Below are positions 29,739 to 39,189 of a stretch of 64,000 nt of DNA, piece after piece. The notes beneath the pieces were generated by a model. It did not search any database and was not told where the DNA came from. It worked only from the letters and a program-made list of their open reading frames with translations. Each line of letters begins with the position of its first letter. The first letter of the stretch is position 1. Origin of the DNA: Halorhabdus sp. CBA1104 (GTDB taxonomy: Archaea; Halobacteriota; Halobacteria; Halobacteriales; Haloarculaceae); contig NZ_CP033878.1 of assembly GCF_009690625.1 (NCBI RefSeq), positions 372,001-436,000 of the forward strand. Direction: 5' to 3'. The position numbers and the translations under genes were made by a program.

Positions 29739-30206
29739 TCATCCGTCGTTCCTGAACAGTCCAACAGTCAGGTCGCCGTCGATCGACCGACTGCGCCACT
29801 CGCCCACTTTCGCGGCCGTGTACCCGCCGACGAGAAACAGGAACGGGATCGTTGCCACGAAGATGGGGCTGTTCACCGCCACGACGAGGAAGACGACGTC
29901 CGCCCGCTGTGCGAGCGAGAGGCCGTCGAGCATCGCCGCTTTGAGCACGGCCCACGCGAGGATACCCGCTGCCGTCCCACAGATAGCAGCGAAGCCGCCC
30001 TCGATCAGATGACGGTCGTACTCGCGACTCGACAGCCCCACGACGACGCCAGCGGGAACGGCTGCGATGCCGACCGCCACGACCAACGTGTTACTCGTTG
30101 CGGTGGTAATCTCACTGCTACTGGTAGCAACGTGTCCGAACGCGATCGCTCCGGCCACCGCCGTCGCGAACCCGACTGCCCGACGATCGCCTCCACTGGT
30201 GGGCAT
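29739..30206 (-). CDS. Hypothetical membrane protein
   Basis: A 155-residue protein with four predicted membrane segments (for example AVGFATAVAGAIAFGHVA and VVFLVVAVNSPIFVATIPFL). I do not recognise the family. The ATG at 30206 was preferred over one at 30224 because a TTTAATAG box at 30231-30238 lies 29 bases upstream of it. The phosphoribosyltransferase gene lies upstream on the same strand but is separated by this promoter. Confidence 0.7.
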   Translation of the reverse strand: MPTSGGDRRAVGFATAVAGAIAFGHVATSSSEITTATSNTLVVAVGIAAVPAGVVVGLSSREYDRHLIEGGFAAICGTAAGILAWAVLKAAMLDGLSLAQRADVVFLVVAVNSPIFVATIPFLFLVGGYTAAKVGEWRSRSIDGDLTVGLFRNDG

Positions 30207-30230
30207 GTCTTCGATAGACGACACGACGGG

Positions 30231-30238
30231 CTATTAAA
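30231..30238 (-). promoter_or_regulatory. TATA-like box of the 29.7-30.2 kb membrane protein gene
   Basis: TTTAATAG on the reverse strand, 29 bases before the ATG at 30206. This box is what decides the start codon. Confidence 0.5.
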
Positions 30239-30244
30239 TGTTCC

Positions 30245-30937
30245 TCAGGCTACCGTCCAACAATCTTCGCCGGCGTACTCGATCACGCCGCGGCGCTCCA
30301 TCTCTGTCAGGACTTCCTCGATGCGATCGGGCTGTGCGATCTCCATCTCGATAGGATCGATCTCGTGGTAGGAGCGCAGCAGCGAGCGAACGTCGTCTTC
30401 GCTGAACTGCTGGGCGTCAGCTTTCTCCATGACGCTCTCGGTCAGCTCGATCATGTCCTCGATAAAGTTCCACGGGTAGACGACCCAGGTCCACTCTTCG
30501 AGCCGCTCGCCGACGAAGTCGGGTTCGACCTCGCTGGTCTGTAACAGCTGTAGCGTGGCGGTTCGGACGGCGTTCGGATCGCGCTCGTTGACGTACTCGG
30601 AGGCGTGTGCGATCGATTGGCCGGTGTCGGCGATATCGTCGACGATCAGCACGTCCTTGCCTTCGACCGACCCTTCGGGCATCGGATAGCGGACCTCTGG
30701 CTCGTCGCCCTTGGCGGCGGTCCCGACGTAGTGTTCGATCTTGAGGCTCGTCAGGTCGTCCAGGCCCAGAAAGTCACACAGCGTCCGGCCGGCAAACCAG
30801 CCCCCGCGGGCCAGCGCGACGACGACGTCCGGCTCGAAGTCGTCGGCTTTGACGTCGTCACTGACCGTCCGACAGAGGCCGTATATGTACTCCCAGTTCG
30901 TGATCGTACAGGGGAACTCCTCCGGCAGATCGCCCAT
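30245..30937 (-). CDS. Phosphoribosyltransferase family protein
   Basis: A 230-residue type I phosphoribosyltransferase. The PRPP-binding loop is DVLIVDDIADTGQS near residue 95-108, and the N-terminal substrate region contains PDVVVALARGGWFAGRTL. The C-terminal 70 residues form a haloarchaeal extension with a winged-helix feel (VRSLLRSYHEIDPIEMEI). Members are annotated as purine or xanthine PRTases involved in nucleobase salvage. That role would fit the nucleoside locus at the end of the window, but substrate is not determinable. Confidence 0.88.
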   Translation of the reverse strand: MGDLPEEFPCTITNWEYIYGLCRTVSDDVKADDFEPDVVVALARGGWFAGRTLCDFLGLDDLTSLKIEHYVGTAAKGDEPEVRYPMPEGSVEGKDVLIVDDIADTGQSIAHASEYVNERDPNAVRTATLQLLQTSEVEPDFVGERLEEWTWVVYPWNFIEDMIELTESVMEKADAQQFSEDDVRSLLRSYHEIDPIEMEIAQPDRIEEVLTEMERRGVIEYAGEDCWTVA

Positions 30938-31053
30938 CAGGTAGTCACCGATCGAAGCCTGGTGACGACGACAATTAGGGTTTTACATGCGCATCGACGG
31001 CCCGTCGTGTCACACAGTGGTCTTTTTGTTGTCGCGTCCGAACGTTCGTACCG

Positions 31054-32250
31054 ATGCGACGCCGCCGCTTCCTCCAGGTTTGTGGGACGCTTCCGACGGT
31101 CGCCCTCACTGGCTGTACGGGAACCGAAGAGAGGGCAGCCGACTCGATTGTCTCCGAACGGTCCCCACGCGTTCCCGATCCATCGGTCACGACGACTCCC
31201 ACAAGCACGCGGACGACAGCGACGACTGACGACGATCTCCCTCCCTACGCCGATGCCGACGCCTACACTGCGGAGACGAGATCGATCGAGGCGACCGAGC
31301 ACTGCGATCTCGGGGCGACGCTGACGATTCCCGACGGCGAGGACACCGCTCCCGGTGTCGTCATCGTCCATGGGTCCGGCCCGAGCGACCGGAACGGCAC
31401 CGTCGGAGCGGTCCAACTGTATCGTGATCTTGCCGTCGGGCTTGCGAGTCGCGGGATCGCGGTCCTCCGCTACGAGAAGCGAACGTACGCCTGCCCGCTC
31501 GTGGTCGACGCCACGGAACTGACGATCGACGACGAAGTGACCGACGACGCACTGGCGGCAGTCGATCGGCTCCGTAACCACGATCGCGTCGCCGCTGGGG
31601 ATGTAGTCGTTGCCGGGCACAGTCTCGGCGGCATGCTGGCGCCGAGAATCGCCCGTCGAGATCCGTCTCTGGCCGGCATCGCGATGCTTGCCCCACCGGC
31701 CCGCTCGTTGGCGACCCTCATTGCCTCTCAGCGACGGTATGCCTTCCAGCGGGATGGTCCTCTCTCGGATAGCGAACGCGAGCGCCTCGAACGCATCGAG
31801 TCGATCGCCGACCGTGTGAGGGCTGGCGATGTCGGCGAAAACGAGACTGTCTGGGGTGGCGGTCGGCCGTACTGGCGGAGTCTGGCCGCTTACGATCAGG
31901 TCGCGACGGCCCGAAAGCTGGACGTGCCCATGCTCATCCAGCAGGGATCGAACGACGTACAGGTGCCCCCGGACACGGAACTGTCCCGCTGGCGGGACGC
32001 GCTGGGCGATCGGTCGTCCGTGACGATCCAGACCTACGAGGGCGTGAACCATCTCTTGACGACCGGTCCGGGACCGCTGGCGACTGGTACTGCCCCGAGT
32101 CGGGACACGTCACCGAACCCGTCGTGGCAGATCTGGCCGCCTGGAGCAGGCGGATCACTCGCTAATCGCAGTTGTGTCCTCGCGGAACCGCTTTGCATTC
32201 ACTCGATGGTCGGTAAGCATATTCGTCCCCTGGCCCGAGAGCGTGTATGA
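31054..32250 (+). CDS. Alpha/beta hydrolase lipoprotein, C-terminus frameshifted
   Basis: An exported hydrolase with a Tat-type lipobox signal (RRRRFLQVCGTLPTVALTGC) and a Thr-rich linker. The hydrolase domain includes VIVHGSGPSDRNG, the nucleophile elbow GHSLGG and a late acidic residue in QGSNDVQVPP. After VNHLLTTGPG the frame is wrong: one added G in the GGG at 32070-32072 gives GTAGDWYCPESGHVTEPVV and a stop at 32165. This matches the usual family ending. As sequenced the frame instead runs into the next gene and stops at 32250. Substrate unknown; an acyl-ester hydrolase or dienelactone-type activity is likely. Confidence 0.8.
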   Translation: MRRRRFLQVCGTLPTVALTGCTGTEERAADSIVSERSPRVPDPSVTTTPTSTRTTATTDDDLPPYADADAYTAETRSIEATEHCDLGATLTIPDGEDTAPGVVIVHGSGPSDRNGTVGAVQLYRDLAVGLASRGIAVLRYEKRTYACPLVVDATELTIDDEVTDDALAAVDRLRNHDRVAAGDVVVAGHSLGGMLAPRIARRDPSLAGIAMLAPPARSLATLIASQRRYAFQRDGPLSDSERERLERIESIADRVRAGDVGENETVWGGGRPYWRSLAAYDQVATARKLDVPMLIQQGSNDVQVPPDTELSRWRDALGDRSSVTIQTYEGVNHLLTTGPGPLATGTAPSRDTSPNPSWQIWPPGAGGSLANRSCVLAEPLCIHSMVGKHIRPLARERV

Positions 32251-33149
32251 CCGCCCAAGATCGACGCGAGGTACACCTCGTCGACGCGTTCACGACCGAA
32301 CCGTTTTCGGGCAACCCGGCAGGGGTCGTCCCCGACGCCGACGGACTCGAGGCCGACCAGATGCAGGCGATCGCGGCCGAGATGGGTGCCAGCGAGACGG
32401 TCTTCGTTCAGGAGACCGGGGACGCCGATCGGCGGCTCCGCTATTTTACACCCGAACAGGAGGCCGACCTCTGTGGCCACGCGACGATCGCTGCCTACGC
32501 CCGTCTGTTCGACCGGGCGGCGGTCGAGGCTGGCACCGAGACAGTCGCGACGGGTGCCGGCAAAGTGTCGGTCGACGTCGAGTCTGACGGGACAGTCTGG
32601 CTCGATGGGGCCGAGCCGTCGGTCGAGGCGGTCGACATCGATTACGACGAACTCGCGGCCGCGCTGGGACTCACTGAGACCGCCTTCGCCGGCGTCGGCG
32701 AGGACCTGCCGGTCGCCCGCGCTTCGACCGGCATGCCGTTTCTGATCGTTCCCGTCAACTACTTCGAGCAACTCGGGGACGTCTCGCCCGATCTAGCGGC
32801 GATCGAGGCGCTTGCCGAGGCCCACGACGCGGCCGGGATCTACGCGTTCACCTTCGACACGCTGGATCGTGAATCGACGGTTCACGGACGACTGTTCGCC
32901 CCGACGCTGGGAGTCAGTGAGGATCCGGTGACGGGGACCGCGAGCGGTGCCGTCGGGGCGTACCTGCGACGATTCAGCGGCGTGGAGGGAACGGAGTTTC
33001 GGTGTGAACAGGGTGATTTCCTCGATCGGTCCGGGCGTGTTCGCGTCCGGACTGCCAACGGCGTCCGTGTCGGTGGGCGTGCGGTGACGACGCTCTCGGG
33101 CCAGATCGCCCTCCCGGAGACAGCAGACAGTGAGATCATCGAAGCGTGA
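32247..33149 (+). CDS. PhzF family isomerase/epimerase
   Basis: A 300-residue PhzF-family protein of the diaminopimelate-epimerase fold. Conserved points are HLVDAFTTEPFSGNPAGVV at the N-terminus, the glutamate in GASETVFV expected to be the catalytic acid/base, FTPEQEADLCGHATIA, and EDPVTGTASGAVGAYL. Members catalyse proton shifts on small substrates. In most genomes outside phenazine clusters the substrate is unknown, and nothing nearby indicates one. The apparent overlap with the hydrolase gene is due to that gene's frameshift. Confidence 0.9.
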   Translation: MTAQDRREVHLVDAFTTEPFSGNPAGVVPDADGLEADQMQAIAAEMGASETVFVQETGDADRRLRYFTPEQEADLCGHATIAAYARLFDRAAVEAGTETVATGAGKVSVDVESDGTVWLDGAEPSVEAVDIDYDELAAALGLTETAFAGVGEDLPVARASTGMPFLIVPVNYFEQLGDVSPDLAAIEALAEAHDAAGIYAFTFDTLDRESTVHGRLFAPTLGVSEDPVTGTASGAVGAYLRRFSGVEGTEFRCEQGDFLDRSGRVRVRTANGVRVGGRAVTTLSGQIALPETADSEIIEA

Positions 33150-33221
33150 CGATCGCCGGACGTGCCAGGACGCACACAGCGAGCGGAACGGATAAACGGG
33201 ACTAGCCCGTATCCAACGAGC

Positions 33222-34271
33222 ATGCAGCGGGCCGTGCCGCAGGACTTCGACCGTGTGCTCTCGTCGATGTGTACTGAGCCCCATCCAGCGGCTCGCGAGA
33301 CAGCCCAACAGTTCCTCGCGACCAACCCTGGCGACCCGGGAACCTATCAGACGGTCGCCAGGCTCGAAGAACGTGCAGTCGAGCTCTTAGGCGAGATAAC
33401 GGCACTTGACGATCCGGCTGGATACATCACCAGCGGCGGCACGGAGGCAAACATCCAGGCTGTCCGGATCGCCCGCAATTACGCCGACGCCGACGAACCG
33501 AACGTCGTCGTGCCAGAGAGTGCACACTTCAGCTTCCGGAAGGCGGCGGAGATGCTCGATGTCGAACTTCGGGACGTGCCGACGACTGACTACCGGGCGG
33601 ACGTGGATGCGGTGGCTGACGCCCTCGACGACCAAACGGTCGGGATCGTCGCCGTCGCGGGCACGACCGAGTACGGCCACGTCGATCCCATCCCTGCGCT
33701 GGCGGACCTGGCCGCGGACGCTGGCGCACTCCTCCACGTCGATGCGGCCTTCGGTGGGTTCTTTTTGCCTTTTACCGACATCGAGTGGAACTTCGCCCAC
33801 GCCGGTGTCGATACGATGACGATCGATCCGCACAAGGCCGGTCAGGCGGCCGTCCCGGCTGGGGGCTTTCTGGCGCGATCGACGGACTACTTAGACGAGT
33901 TGACCATCGATACGCCCTACCTCGAATCGGAGTCACAGTTCACCCTGACCGGGACCCGGAGCGGAGCCGGCGTGGCCAGTGCCGTCGAGGCCATGGAAAC
34001 GCTGTGGCCGGAGGGCTATCGCGAGCAGTATCAGGCCTCGATGGACAACGCCCACTGGCTTGCCAAGCGCTTCCAAGAGCGCGGCTACAACGTCGTCGGC
34101 CCGGAACTACCCCTCCTCGCTGCGGATGTCTCCCTGGAACTCGTCGAACAACTCCGGGATCGTGGCTGGCGGGTTACCAAAACGGGCTCGGGTGAAATGC
34201 GCGTCGTCTGTATGCCCCACGTCACGCGCTCGATGTTGCAGACGTTCGTCGCGGATCTGGACTGGTTTTGA
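33222..34271 (+). CDS. mfnA: Tyrosine/aspartate decarboxylase (MfnA type)
   Basis: A 349-residue PLP-dependent group II decarboxylase. The cofactor lysine is in [10 protein letters not shown], and the PLP-contacting region shows [16 protein letters not shown] and [11 protein letters not shown]. In archaea without methanofuran this enzyme makes beta-alanine from aspartate for CoA, which ties it to pantoate kinase and the phosphopantoate ligase at 1.5-3.2 kb. The ATG at 33222 gives the family N-terminus; the longer frame adds 20 unlike residues. A GGATAAAC element sits about 30 bases upstream. Confidence 0.92.
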   Translation: MQRAVPQDFDRVLSSMCTEPHPAARETAQQFLATNPGDPGTYQTVARLEERAVELLGEITALDDPAGYITSGGTEANIQAVRIARNYADADEPNVVVPESAHFSFRKAAEMLDVELRDVPTTDYRADVDAVADALDDQTVGIVAVAGTTEYGHVDPIPALADLAADAGALLHVDAAFGGFFLPFTDIEWNFAHAGVDTMTIDPHKAGQAAVPAGGFLARSTDYLDELTIDTPYLESESQFTLTGTRSGAGVASAVEAMETLWPEGYREQYQASMDNAHWLAKRFQERGYNVVGPELPLLAADVSLELVEQLRDRGWRVTKTGSGEMRVVCMPHVTRSMLQTFVADLDWF

Positions 34272-34298
34272 GTAGCTGCAGTGGGACGGAAACAGGAA

Positions 34299-34306
34299 GG
34301 TTTACC
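34299..34306 (+). promoter_or_regulatory. TATA-like box of the DedA-type gene
   Basis: GGTTTACC lies about 28 bases before the GTG at 34331 and is the reason that GTG was preferred as the start. Confidence 0.4.
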
Positions 34307-34330
34307 CTACACGCGCTAAATCGGGCATCC

Positions 34331-34951
34331 GTGACTGTCCCTCTCTCGTTTGCACTCCTCGGTGACGTCGCAATCGGCCTGCTTGGCCCGCTTCAGGACG
34401 CTCTGGCAGCCGGTGGGGACTTCCTGTCGTGGCTCTATGGCGCGCTCGAGGGATCGGTACAATCAGCGACAGGGCCACTCGGCCTCCTCATCATCGCGAT
34501 TTACTCGTTTTTGATCGCGTTCGTCCTCCCACTTCCCAGTGAGATCGTCCTCGCGCCGGCTGGGCAGATGCAACTCGGCCTCCCATACGGGCCGACGCTC
34601 GCGGTGATCATCCTCGTCAGCGGGATCGGGAAGGCAGCGGGCAGTGTCTTTGCCTTCCATATCGGGCAAGAGGCCAAGGAGTACGGCCCGCTCGTCAGAC
34701 GAATCAAGGCTTCTCGATTCGACGTCATCGGGTGGTCCGAACGGAAGACCGTCCAACTCGCTCGCCGTTTCGGGTACGTCGGTCTCGCGATGGCGCTTTC
34801 GGTCCCGTTTTTCCCCGATACGATATCGATCTATGCGTTCACGATCCTCGAAGAGGACTATTTCAAGTTCGCGCTGGCGACGTTCGCGGGCAGCGTTGGC
34901 CGGCTACTGGTGACAATCGGGGCCTTCGGTAGCGTCTTCGTGCTGTTTTGA
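34331..34951 (+). CDS. DedA/SNARE-associated (YqaA-like) membrane protein
   Basis: A 206-residue membrane protein of the VTT/DedA superfamily. Core features are VLPLPSEIVLAPAGQMQLG in the first re-entrant region and GIGKAAGSVFAFHIGQEA, followed by two further membrane segments (YVGLAMALSVPFFPDTISIY). Family members flip or scramble lipids or help with membrane potential, and archaeal roles are little studied. Start is the GTG at 34331 by promoter spacing; the longer frame from 34268 overlaps the previous gene's stop. Confidence 0.85.
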   Translation: MTVPLSFALLGDVAIGLLGPLQDALAAGGDFLSWLYGALEGSVQSATGPLGLLIIAIYSFLIAFVLPLPSEIVLAPAGQMQLGLPYGPTLAVIILVSGIGKAAGSVFAFHIGQEAKEYGPLVRRIKASRFDVIGWSERKTVQLARRFGYVGLAMALSVPFFPDTISIYAFTILEEDYFKFALATFAGSVGRLLVTIGAFGSVFVLF

Positions 34952-35183
34952 CGGGGAAACACGACTGCCCTGCCTCGACGGTACTGGGCTCACGTTCGGT
35001 GAGCAGTGCCTGCTCGGGCCGAAACGACCGACCCGGACAACACCGAAACACGGCGCTGACACGTCGTTGTGGGTCGTCTTCATCATCCCCGGCAAGCGAG
35101 CATCCAAATGCCCTGGCGGCGTCACCGACACTGGTTGGGCGGCGCCTTCATTCGGCTGCCGGCGACGTCCGGAAACCGGCGGG

Positions 35184-35190
35184 TTTTAGG
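35184..35190 (+). promoter_or_regulatory. TATA-like box of metG
   Basis: TTTTAGG lies 27 bases before the metG ATG at 35214, supporting that start over the GTG at 35208. Confidence 0.45.
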
Positions 35191-35213
35191 CTGGAATAGC
35201 GATACTGGTGGAT

Positions 35214-37283
35214 ATGAGCCACGACGAGTTCCCGACCGACAACCCGGCTGTGGTGACCTGCGGGTTGCCCTACGCCAACGGCGATCTGCACATCGGTCAC
35301 TTGCGGACGTACGTCGGCGGCGACGTGTTGACTCGTGCCCTAGAGAAACTCGGCCAGGAGACGACTTTCGTCTCCGGGTCTGACATGCACGGGACGCCGA
35401 TCGCCGTCCAGGCGATCGAAGACGACATCGACCCCGAAGCGTTCGCCTTGGAGTACCACCAACAGTACGAGGAGACGTTCCCGCGCTTTTCGGTCGACTT
35501 CGATAACTACGGCCACACCCACCAAGAGACCAACCGCGAGCTGACCCACGAGATCGTCGAAGCCCTCGAAGCCGAGGGCTACGTCGACGAACAGCAGATC
35601 AAGGTCGCCTGGGACCCCGAAGACGACCAGCCACTCCCCGACCGCTACGTCGTCGGGACCTGTCCCTACTGCGGTGAGCAAGCACGGGGCGACGAGTGTG
35701 ACGAGGGCTGTGGTCGCCACCTCGAACCCGGCGAGATCGAGGACCCCGTCTCGAAGATCTCGGGCAACCCCGCCGAGTATCGCGAGCGCACCCACAAGTT
35801 CTTCAAAGTCTCCGAACTCGCCGACTATCTCTCCGGGTTCCTCGACCGTCTCGAGGGGACGCCGAACGCCCAGAACCAGCCCCGCCAGTGGATCGAAGAG
35901 GGGTTGCAGGACTGGTGTATCACCCGGGACCTCGATTGGGGCTTCGACTACCCCGGCGACGAGGCCGAGAGCGAAGATCTCGTCCTGTACGTCTGGGTCG
36001 ATGCGCCGATCGAGTACATCGCCTCGACGAAGCAATACACCGAGCGCGTCGGTCCCGACACCTACGACTGGGCCGAAACCTGGAAGGAGAGTGGCGAGAT
36101 CGTCCACGTCATCGGGCGGGACATCATCCAGCACCACACGATCTTCTGGCCCGCCATGCTCCAGGTCGCCGAGTACAACGAACCACGGGCCGTCGTCGCA
36201 AGCGGGTTCATGAGTCTGGACGGCGACGCCTTCTCGACGAGTCGAAACCGGGCGATCTGGGCAGAGGAGTACCTCGATGAAGGGTTCCACCCCGATCTCT
36301 TGCGGTACTATCTGACGACTGTCGGTGGCTTTCAGGACGACATCGACTTCTCGTGGGATCGGTTCCGCGAGCGCGTCAACGGCGAGTTGGTCGGGACGGT
36401 CGGCAACTTCGCTTACCGATCGCTCCTCTTTGCCTACCGCAATTTCGAGGGGACACCCGACGTCGAACTGTCCACAGAAGTCGAGGATCGGATCGCGGAC
36501 GCGATCGCCGACTTCGAGGCCGGCGTCAACGATTACTCGATCCGGAAAGCCACGCAGGCCGCGGTCGAACTGGCGACGTTCGGCAACGAGTACATCCAGC
36601 GCCACGAACCCTGGAATCTCGACGACGAGGCGGCCGCGCCGGTCATTCGAGACTGTGTTCAGATCGCCAAGGCTGTCGCCGTCCTCATGCAACCGACCAC
36701 GCCCGAGACGGCACGGCGGCTCTGGGACCAGCTCGATGAAGACGGGTCGGTCGCCGAGGTTACACTCGACGCCGCGCTGGAAGCGCCGCCCGTCGCCTTC
36801 GGTGAACCGACCGAACTCTTCGAGAAAATCCCAGCCGAACGTGTCGCGGACCTCAACGAGAAACTCGAACAGCGAGTCCAAGCGACCACCGCAGACGCGG
36901 AAACCGAAAACGACGATACGGCTGGAGACGACGGGACCGTTATGGACCTCGAACCACTCGCCGAGGAACGGATCGACTTCGACGACTTCCAGGCGTTGGA
37001 CATCCGCGTCGGGCAGATCGTCGAGGCCGAGCCGATCGAAGACAGCGACGATCTCGTTCGGCTTGACGTCGATATCGGGCTAGAGACGCGCCAAGTTGTC
37101 GCCGGGATCAAGCAACTGCACGACGTCGAAACGCTTCCGGAGACGCGGGTCGTCCTACTGGCGAACATGGAGAAAGCAGAACTGTTTGGCTACGAGTCCA
37201 ACGGCATGGTGCTTGCTGCCGGCGAGGAAGCTGATCTGTTGACGACCCAGGCAGATGCACCGCTCGGGTCGAAGATCCGCTGA
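35214..37283 (+). CDS. metG: Methionyl-tRNA synthetase
   Basis: A 689-residue class I MetRS. The HIGH motif appears as NGDLHIGHLRTYVGGD. The zinc knuckle region has CPYCGEQARGDECDEGCG. The KMSKS-equivalent is DAFSTSRNRAIW, where the first lysine is replaced by alanine. After an acidic linker the C-terminal EMAP/Trbp111 tRNA-binding domain is fused (DFQALDIRVGQIVEAEPI to GSKIR). The fusion is as in many archaea. Monocistronic by context. Confidence 0.97.
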   Translation: MSHDEFPTDNPAVVTCGLPYANGDLHIGHLRTYVGGDVLTRALEKLGQETTFVSGSDMHGTPIAVQAIEDDIDPEAFALEYHQQYEETFPRFSVDFDNYGHTHQETNRELTHEIVEALEAEGYVDEQQIKVAWDPEDDQPLPDRYVVGTCPYCGEQARGDECDEGCGRHLEPGEIEDPVSKISGNPAEYRERTHKFFKVSELADYLSGFLDRLEGTPNAQNQPRQWIEEGLQDWCITRDLDWGFDYPGDEAESEDLVLYVWVDAPIEYIASTKQYTERVGPDTYDWAETWKESGEIVHVIGRDIIQHHTIFWPAMLQVAEYNEPRAVVASGFMSLDGDAFSTSRNRAIWAEEYLDEGFHPDLLRYYLTTVGGFQDDIDFSWDRFRERVNGELVGTVGNFAYRSLLFAYRNFEGTPDVELSTEVEDRIADAIADFEAGVNDYSIRKATQAAVELATFGNEYIQRHEPWNLDDEAAAPVIRDCVQIAKAVAVLMQPTTPETARRLWDQLDEDGSVAEVTLDAALEAPPVAFGEPTELFEKIPAERVADLNEKLEQRVQATTADAETENDDTAGDDGTVMDLEPLAEERIDFDDFQALDIRVGQIVEAEPIEDSDDLVRLDVDIGLETRQVVAGIKQLHDVETLPETRVVLLANMEKAELFGYESNGMVLAAGEEADLLTTQADAPLGSKIR

Positions 37284-37326
37284 GTTGTGCCACAGCACTT
37301 TAGCCGACCGCTCGATTAACGCAGGT

Positions 37327-37620
37327 ATGACCGACGACGAGTGGCAGTACGATACCAACGACTTCGAAGAGCCACCGGCTGGCGACCGCGCGGTCGAGGA
37401 GCCGTCTGACGACGACCCCCAAGCGGCTGCTGACGATAGCGGCTGGCGGTTCTCTGTAGACGAGGTCGACGAAGATGGAACGGTGGCTGGGGACGAGGAG
37501 GGCGGGTGGTCGAGCCTGCACGAAGAGGTCGAAGCTGGCTCGCCGAACCCGGAGAACGTCGCCTTCGTCGCGATCGGCCTGCTGCTCGGTCTCGTTCTCG
37601 CCTGGCAACTGGTCCTGTGA
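37327..37620 (+). CDS. Acidic protein with C-terminal membrane anchor
   Basis: A 97-residue haloarchaeal protein. The first 70 residues are highly acidic and low in complexity; residues about 77-97 are a single membrane helix (FVAIGLLLGLVLAWQLVL). It looks like a tail-anchored small protein of unknown function common in this class. It lies between metG and the nfeD-like gene on the same strand. Confidence 0.75.
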   Translation: MTDDEWQYDTNDFEEPPAGDRAVEEPSDDDPQAAADDSGWRFSVDEVDEDGTVAGDEEGGWSSLHEEVEAGSPNPENVAFVAIGLLLGLVLAWQLVL

Positions 37621-37661
37621 TCGCCCCGAACTGTTAACCCATCCCGGACCGAAACGCGTGT

Positions 37662-38249
37662 ATGGCGCTGGTCTTTGGCATGGACCTCTCGTTGTTACTG
37701 TTGCTGGCCGGAGCGTCGCTGATCATCGGCGAGGCCTTCGCGCCCGGAGCGCACTTTATCGTCCTCGGGATCGCGCTGCTGGCTGCGGGACTGGTTGGGC
37801 TTGCCCTTCCCTCCTCGCTGGGCGTCCTGTCGGTGGTGCTCATGGCCGGCGTGGTGATCGCCGTGGGGAGCGTCTCGCTGTATGTCTACCGGCAGTTCGA
37901 CTTTTACGGCGGGAAAGGTGCTGGTCGGACGAGTGACTCGGACTCGTTGAAGGGGCTGACCGGCCGTGTGACCGAACGTGTCACTAGCACGGATGGGGAA
38001 GTGAAACTCGACGGTGGTGGCTTCAACCCGTATTACCGGGCCCGTGCGTTCGACGAGGAGATCCCAGTCGATCAAGAAGTGATCGTCGTCGACCCCGGTG
38101 GCGGCAACGTCATCACCGTCGAATCGATGGCAGCCCTGGCGACGGACGACATCGACGACGAACTCGAAGCCGACCGCCAGGCAACGACACCGGACGACGA
38201 TACCACTCCCTCCCCGGCAGACCGGGAAACCGAATCGGAGACCGTCTGA
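37662..38249 (+). CDS. NfeD-like membrane protein
   Basis: A 195-residue NfeD-type protein. Three close hydrophobic segments in residues 1-75 (LLLLLAGASLIIGEAFAPGA; LPSSLGVLSVVLMAGVVIAV) precede an OB-fold domain (LKGLTGRVTERVTSTDGEV; YRARAFDEEIPVDQEVIVV). NfeD partners with SPFH/stomatin proteins in membrane quality control, but no SPFH gene is next to it here. The ATG at 37680 is an alternative start. Confidence 0.85.
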   Translation: MALVFGMDLSLLLLLAGASLIIGEAFAPGAHFIVLGIALLAAGLVGLALPSSLGVLSVVLMAGVVIAVGSVSLYVYRQFDFYGGKGAGRTSDSDSLKGLTGRVTERVTSTDGEVKLDGGGFNPYYRARAFDEEIPVDQEVIVVDPGGGNVITVESMAALATDDIDDELEADRQATTPDDDTTPSPADRETESETV

Positions 38250-38344
38250 GAACTGTTCCCGTCGGCGGGCTCTCCCCCGAGCGGGGGATCGAAACGATAG
38301 CCAGGAACAGCAGCTATTTCAGTCGTCGCGAAATCCGTCCAGAC

Positions 38345-39031
38345 ATGGACGAATCCACACGCAAGGCAGCGAAGCGACGCGCCAGTGAACGTGCTGTCGA
38401 GGCCGTCACGGACGGCGATATGGTTGGTCTTGGCAGCGGGAGTACGGCCGAACACGCGATTCGCCTGCTCGGGGATAAAGTTGAAGACGGCCTGGATATC
38501 GTCGGTGTCCCGACTTCCTTCCAGGCTCGGGAAGTCGCAACCGACGTTGGGATCGAATTGACGACCCTCGAAGAGACAGCAGGCCGCCTCGACGTGGCGA
38601 TCGATGGGGCCGATCAGTTCGCGGGCGGCGATCTGATAAAAGGCGGTGGCGCGGCCCACGCTCGTGAGAAAATCGTGGACAGTGCAGCCCAAGAGTTGGT
38701 CATCGTCGTCGACCCGACGAAACGAGCGGACGTCCTCGACGCCGCGGTCCCGGTCGAGGTCCTCCCTGATGCCCGCCGGACCGCTGCCGACGCAATTCGT
38801 GCACTCGATGGCGAACCGACACTGCGCCGGGCCAAACACAAGAGCGGTCCCGTCGTAACCGATAACGGAAACCTCGTCTTTGACTGTGACTTTGGCGAGC
38901 TCACCGATCCAGCGACGCTTGCTTCAGCCCTCTCGGAGCTGCCTGGCGTCGTCGAACACGGACTCTTCCTCGATCTCGCTGACGTCGTCTACCTGGGAAC
39001 CGAAACGGGTGTCGAACGGATCGAGCCGTAG
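38345..39031 (+). CDS. rpiA: Ribose-5-phosphate isomerase A
   Basis: A 228-residue RpiA, interconverting ribose 5-phosphate and ribulose 5-phosphate. Motifs: GLGSGSTAEHAIRLLG for phosphate binding, DGADQF with the catalytic aspartate region, KGGGAAHAREKIV, and KHKSGPVVTDNGNLVFD. Length is standard. It is monocistronic; the T-rich tract downstream probably ends its transcript. Confidence 0.96.
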   Translation: MDESTRKAAKRRASERAVEAVTDGDMVGLGSGSTAEHAIRLLGDKVEDGLDIVGVPTSFQAREVATDVGIELTTLEETAGRLDVAIDGADQFAGGDLIKGGGAAHAREKIVDSAAQELVIVVDPTKRADVLDAAVPVEVLPDARRTAADAIRALDGEPTLRRAKHKSGPVVTDNGNLVFDCDFGELTDPATLASALSELPGVVEHGLFLDLADVVYLGTETGVERIEP

Positions 39032-39069
39032 TCCATCTGGGCGCTGCATCTGTTGTTCATGGTTGATTG

Positions 39070-39079
39070 TTTTTCTTTT
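39070..39079 (+). terminator. T-rich transcription terminator after rpiA
   Basis: TTTTTCTTTT begins 39 bases after the rpiA stop. T-rich tracts are the usual archaeal termination signal. A small hairpin (6-bp arms 39094-39099 and 39106-39111) follows. Confidence 0.45.
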
Positions 39080-39189
39080 CAAAACTGAAGTAGGAGCCTA
39101 CACACAGGCTCTTCCGGTTGTTTGGCGCCCTCTGCTGGTTCGCAGCCAAAATACTTAATACCGTCCGGCGGACGAGTTCCACGTGGACT

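Noticed and set aside
30937-32052. Reverse frame of 371 codons opposite the hydrolase gene
   Set aside because: The forward strand encodes the hydrolase with a signal peptide and GHSLGG motif; the reverse frame is basic and featureless.
34863-35131. Reverse frames between the DedA-type gene and metG
   Set aside because: Short, Arg/Pro/Ser-rich and mutually overlapping with no family features; treated as intergenic.
35340-36881. Reverse frame of 513 codons across metG
   Set aside because: Antisense to metG with aberrant composition for this genome; the MetRS motifs are on the forward strand.
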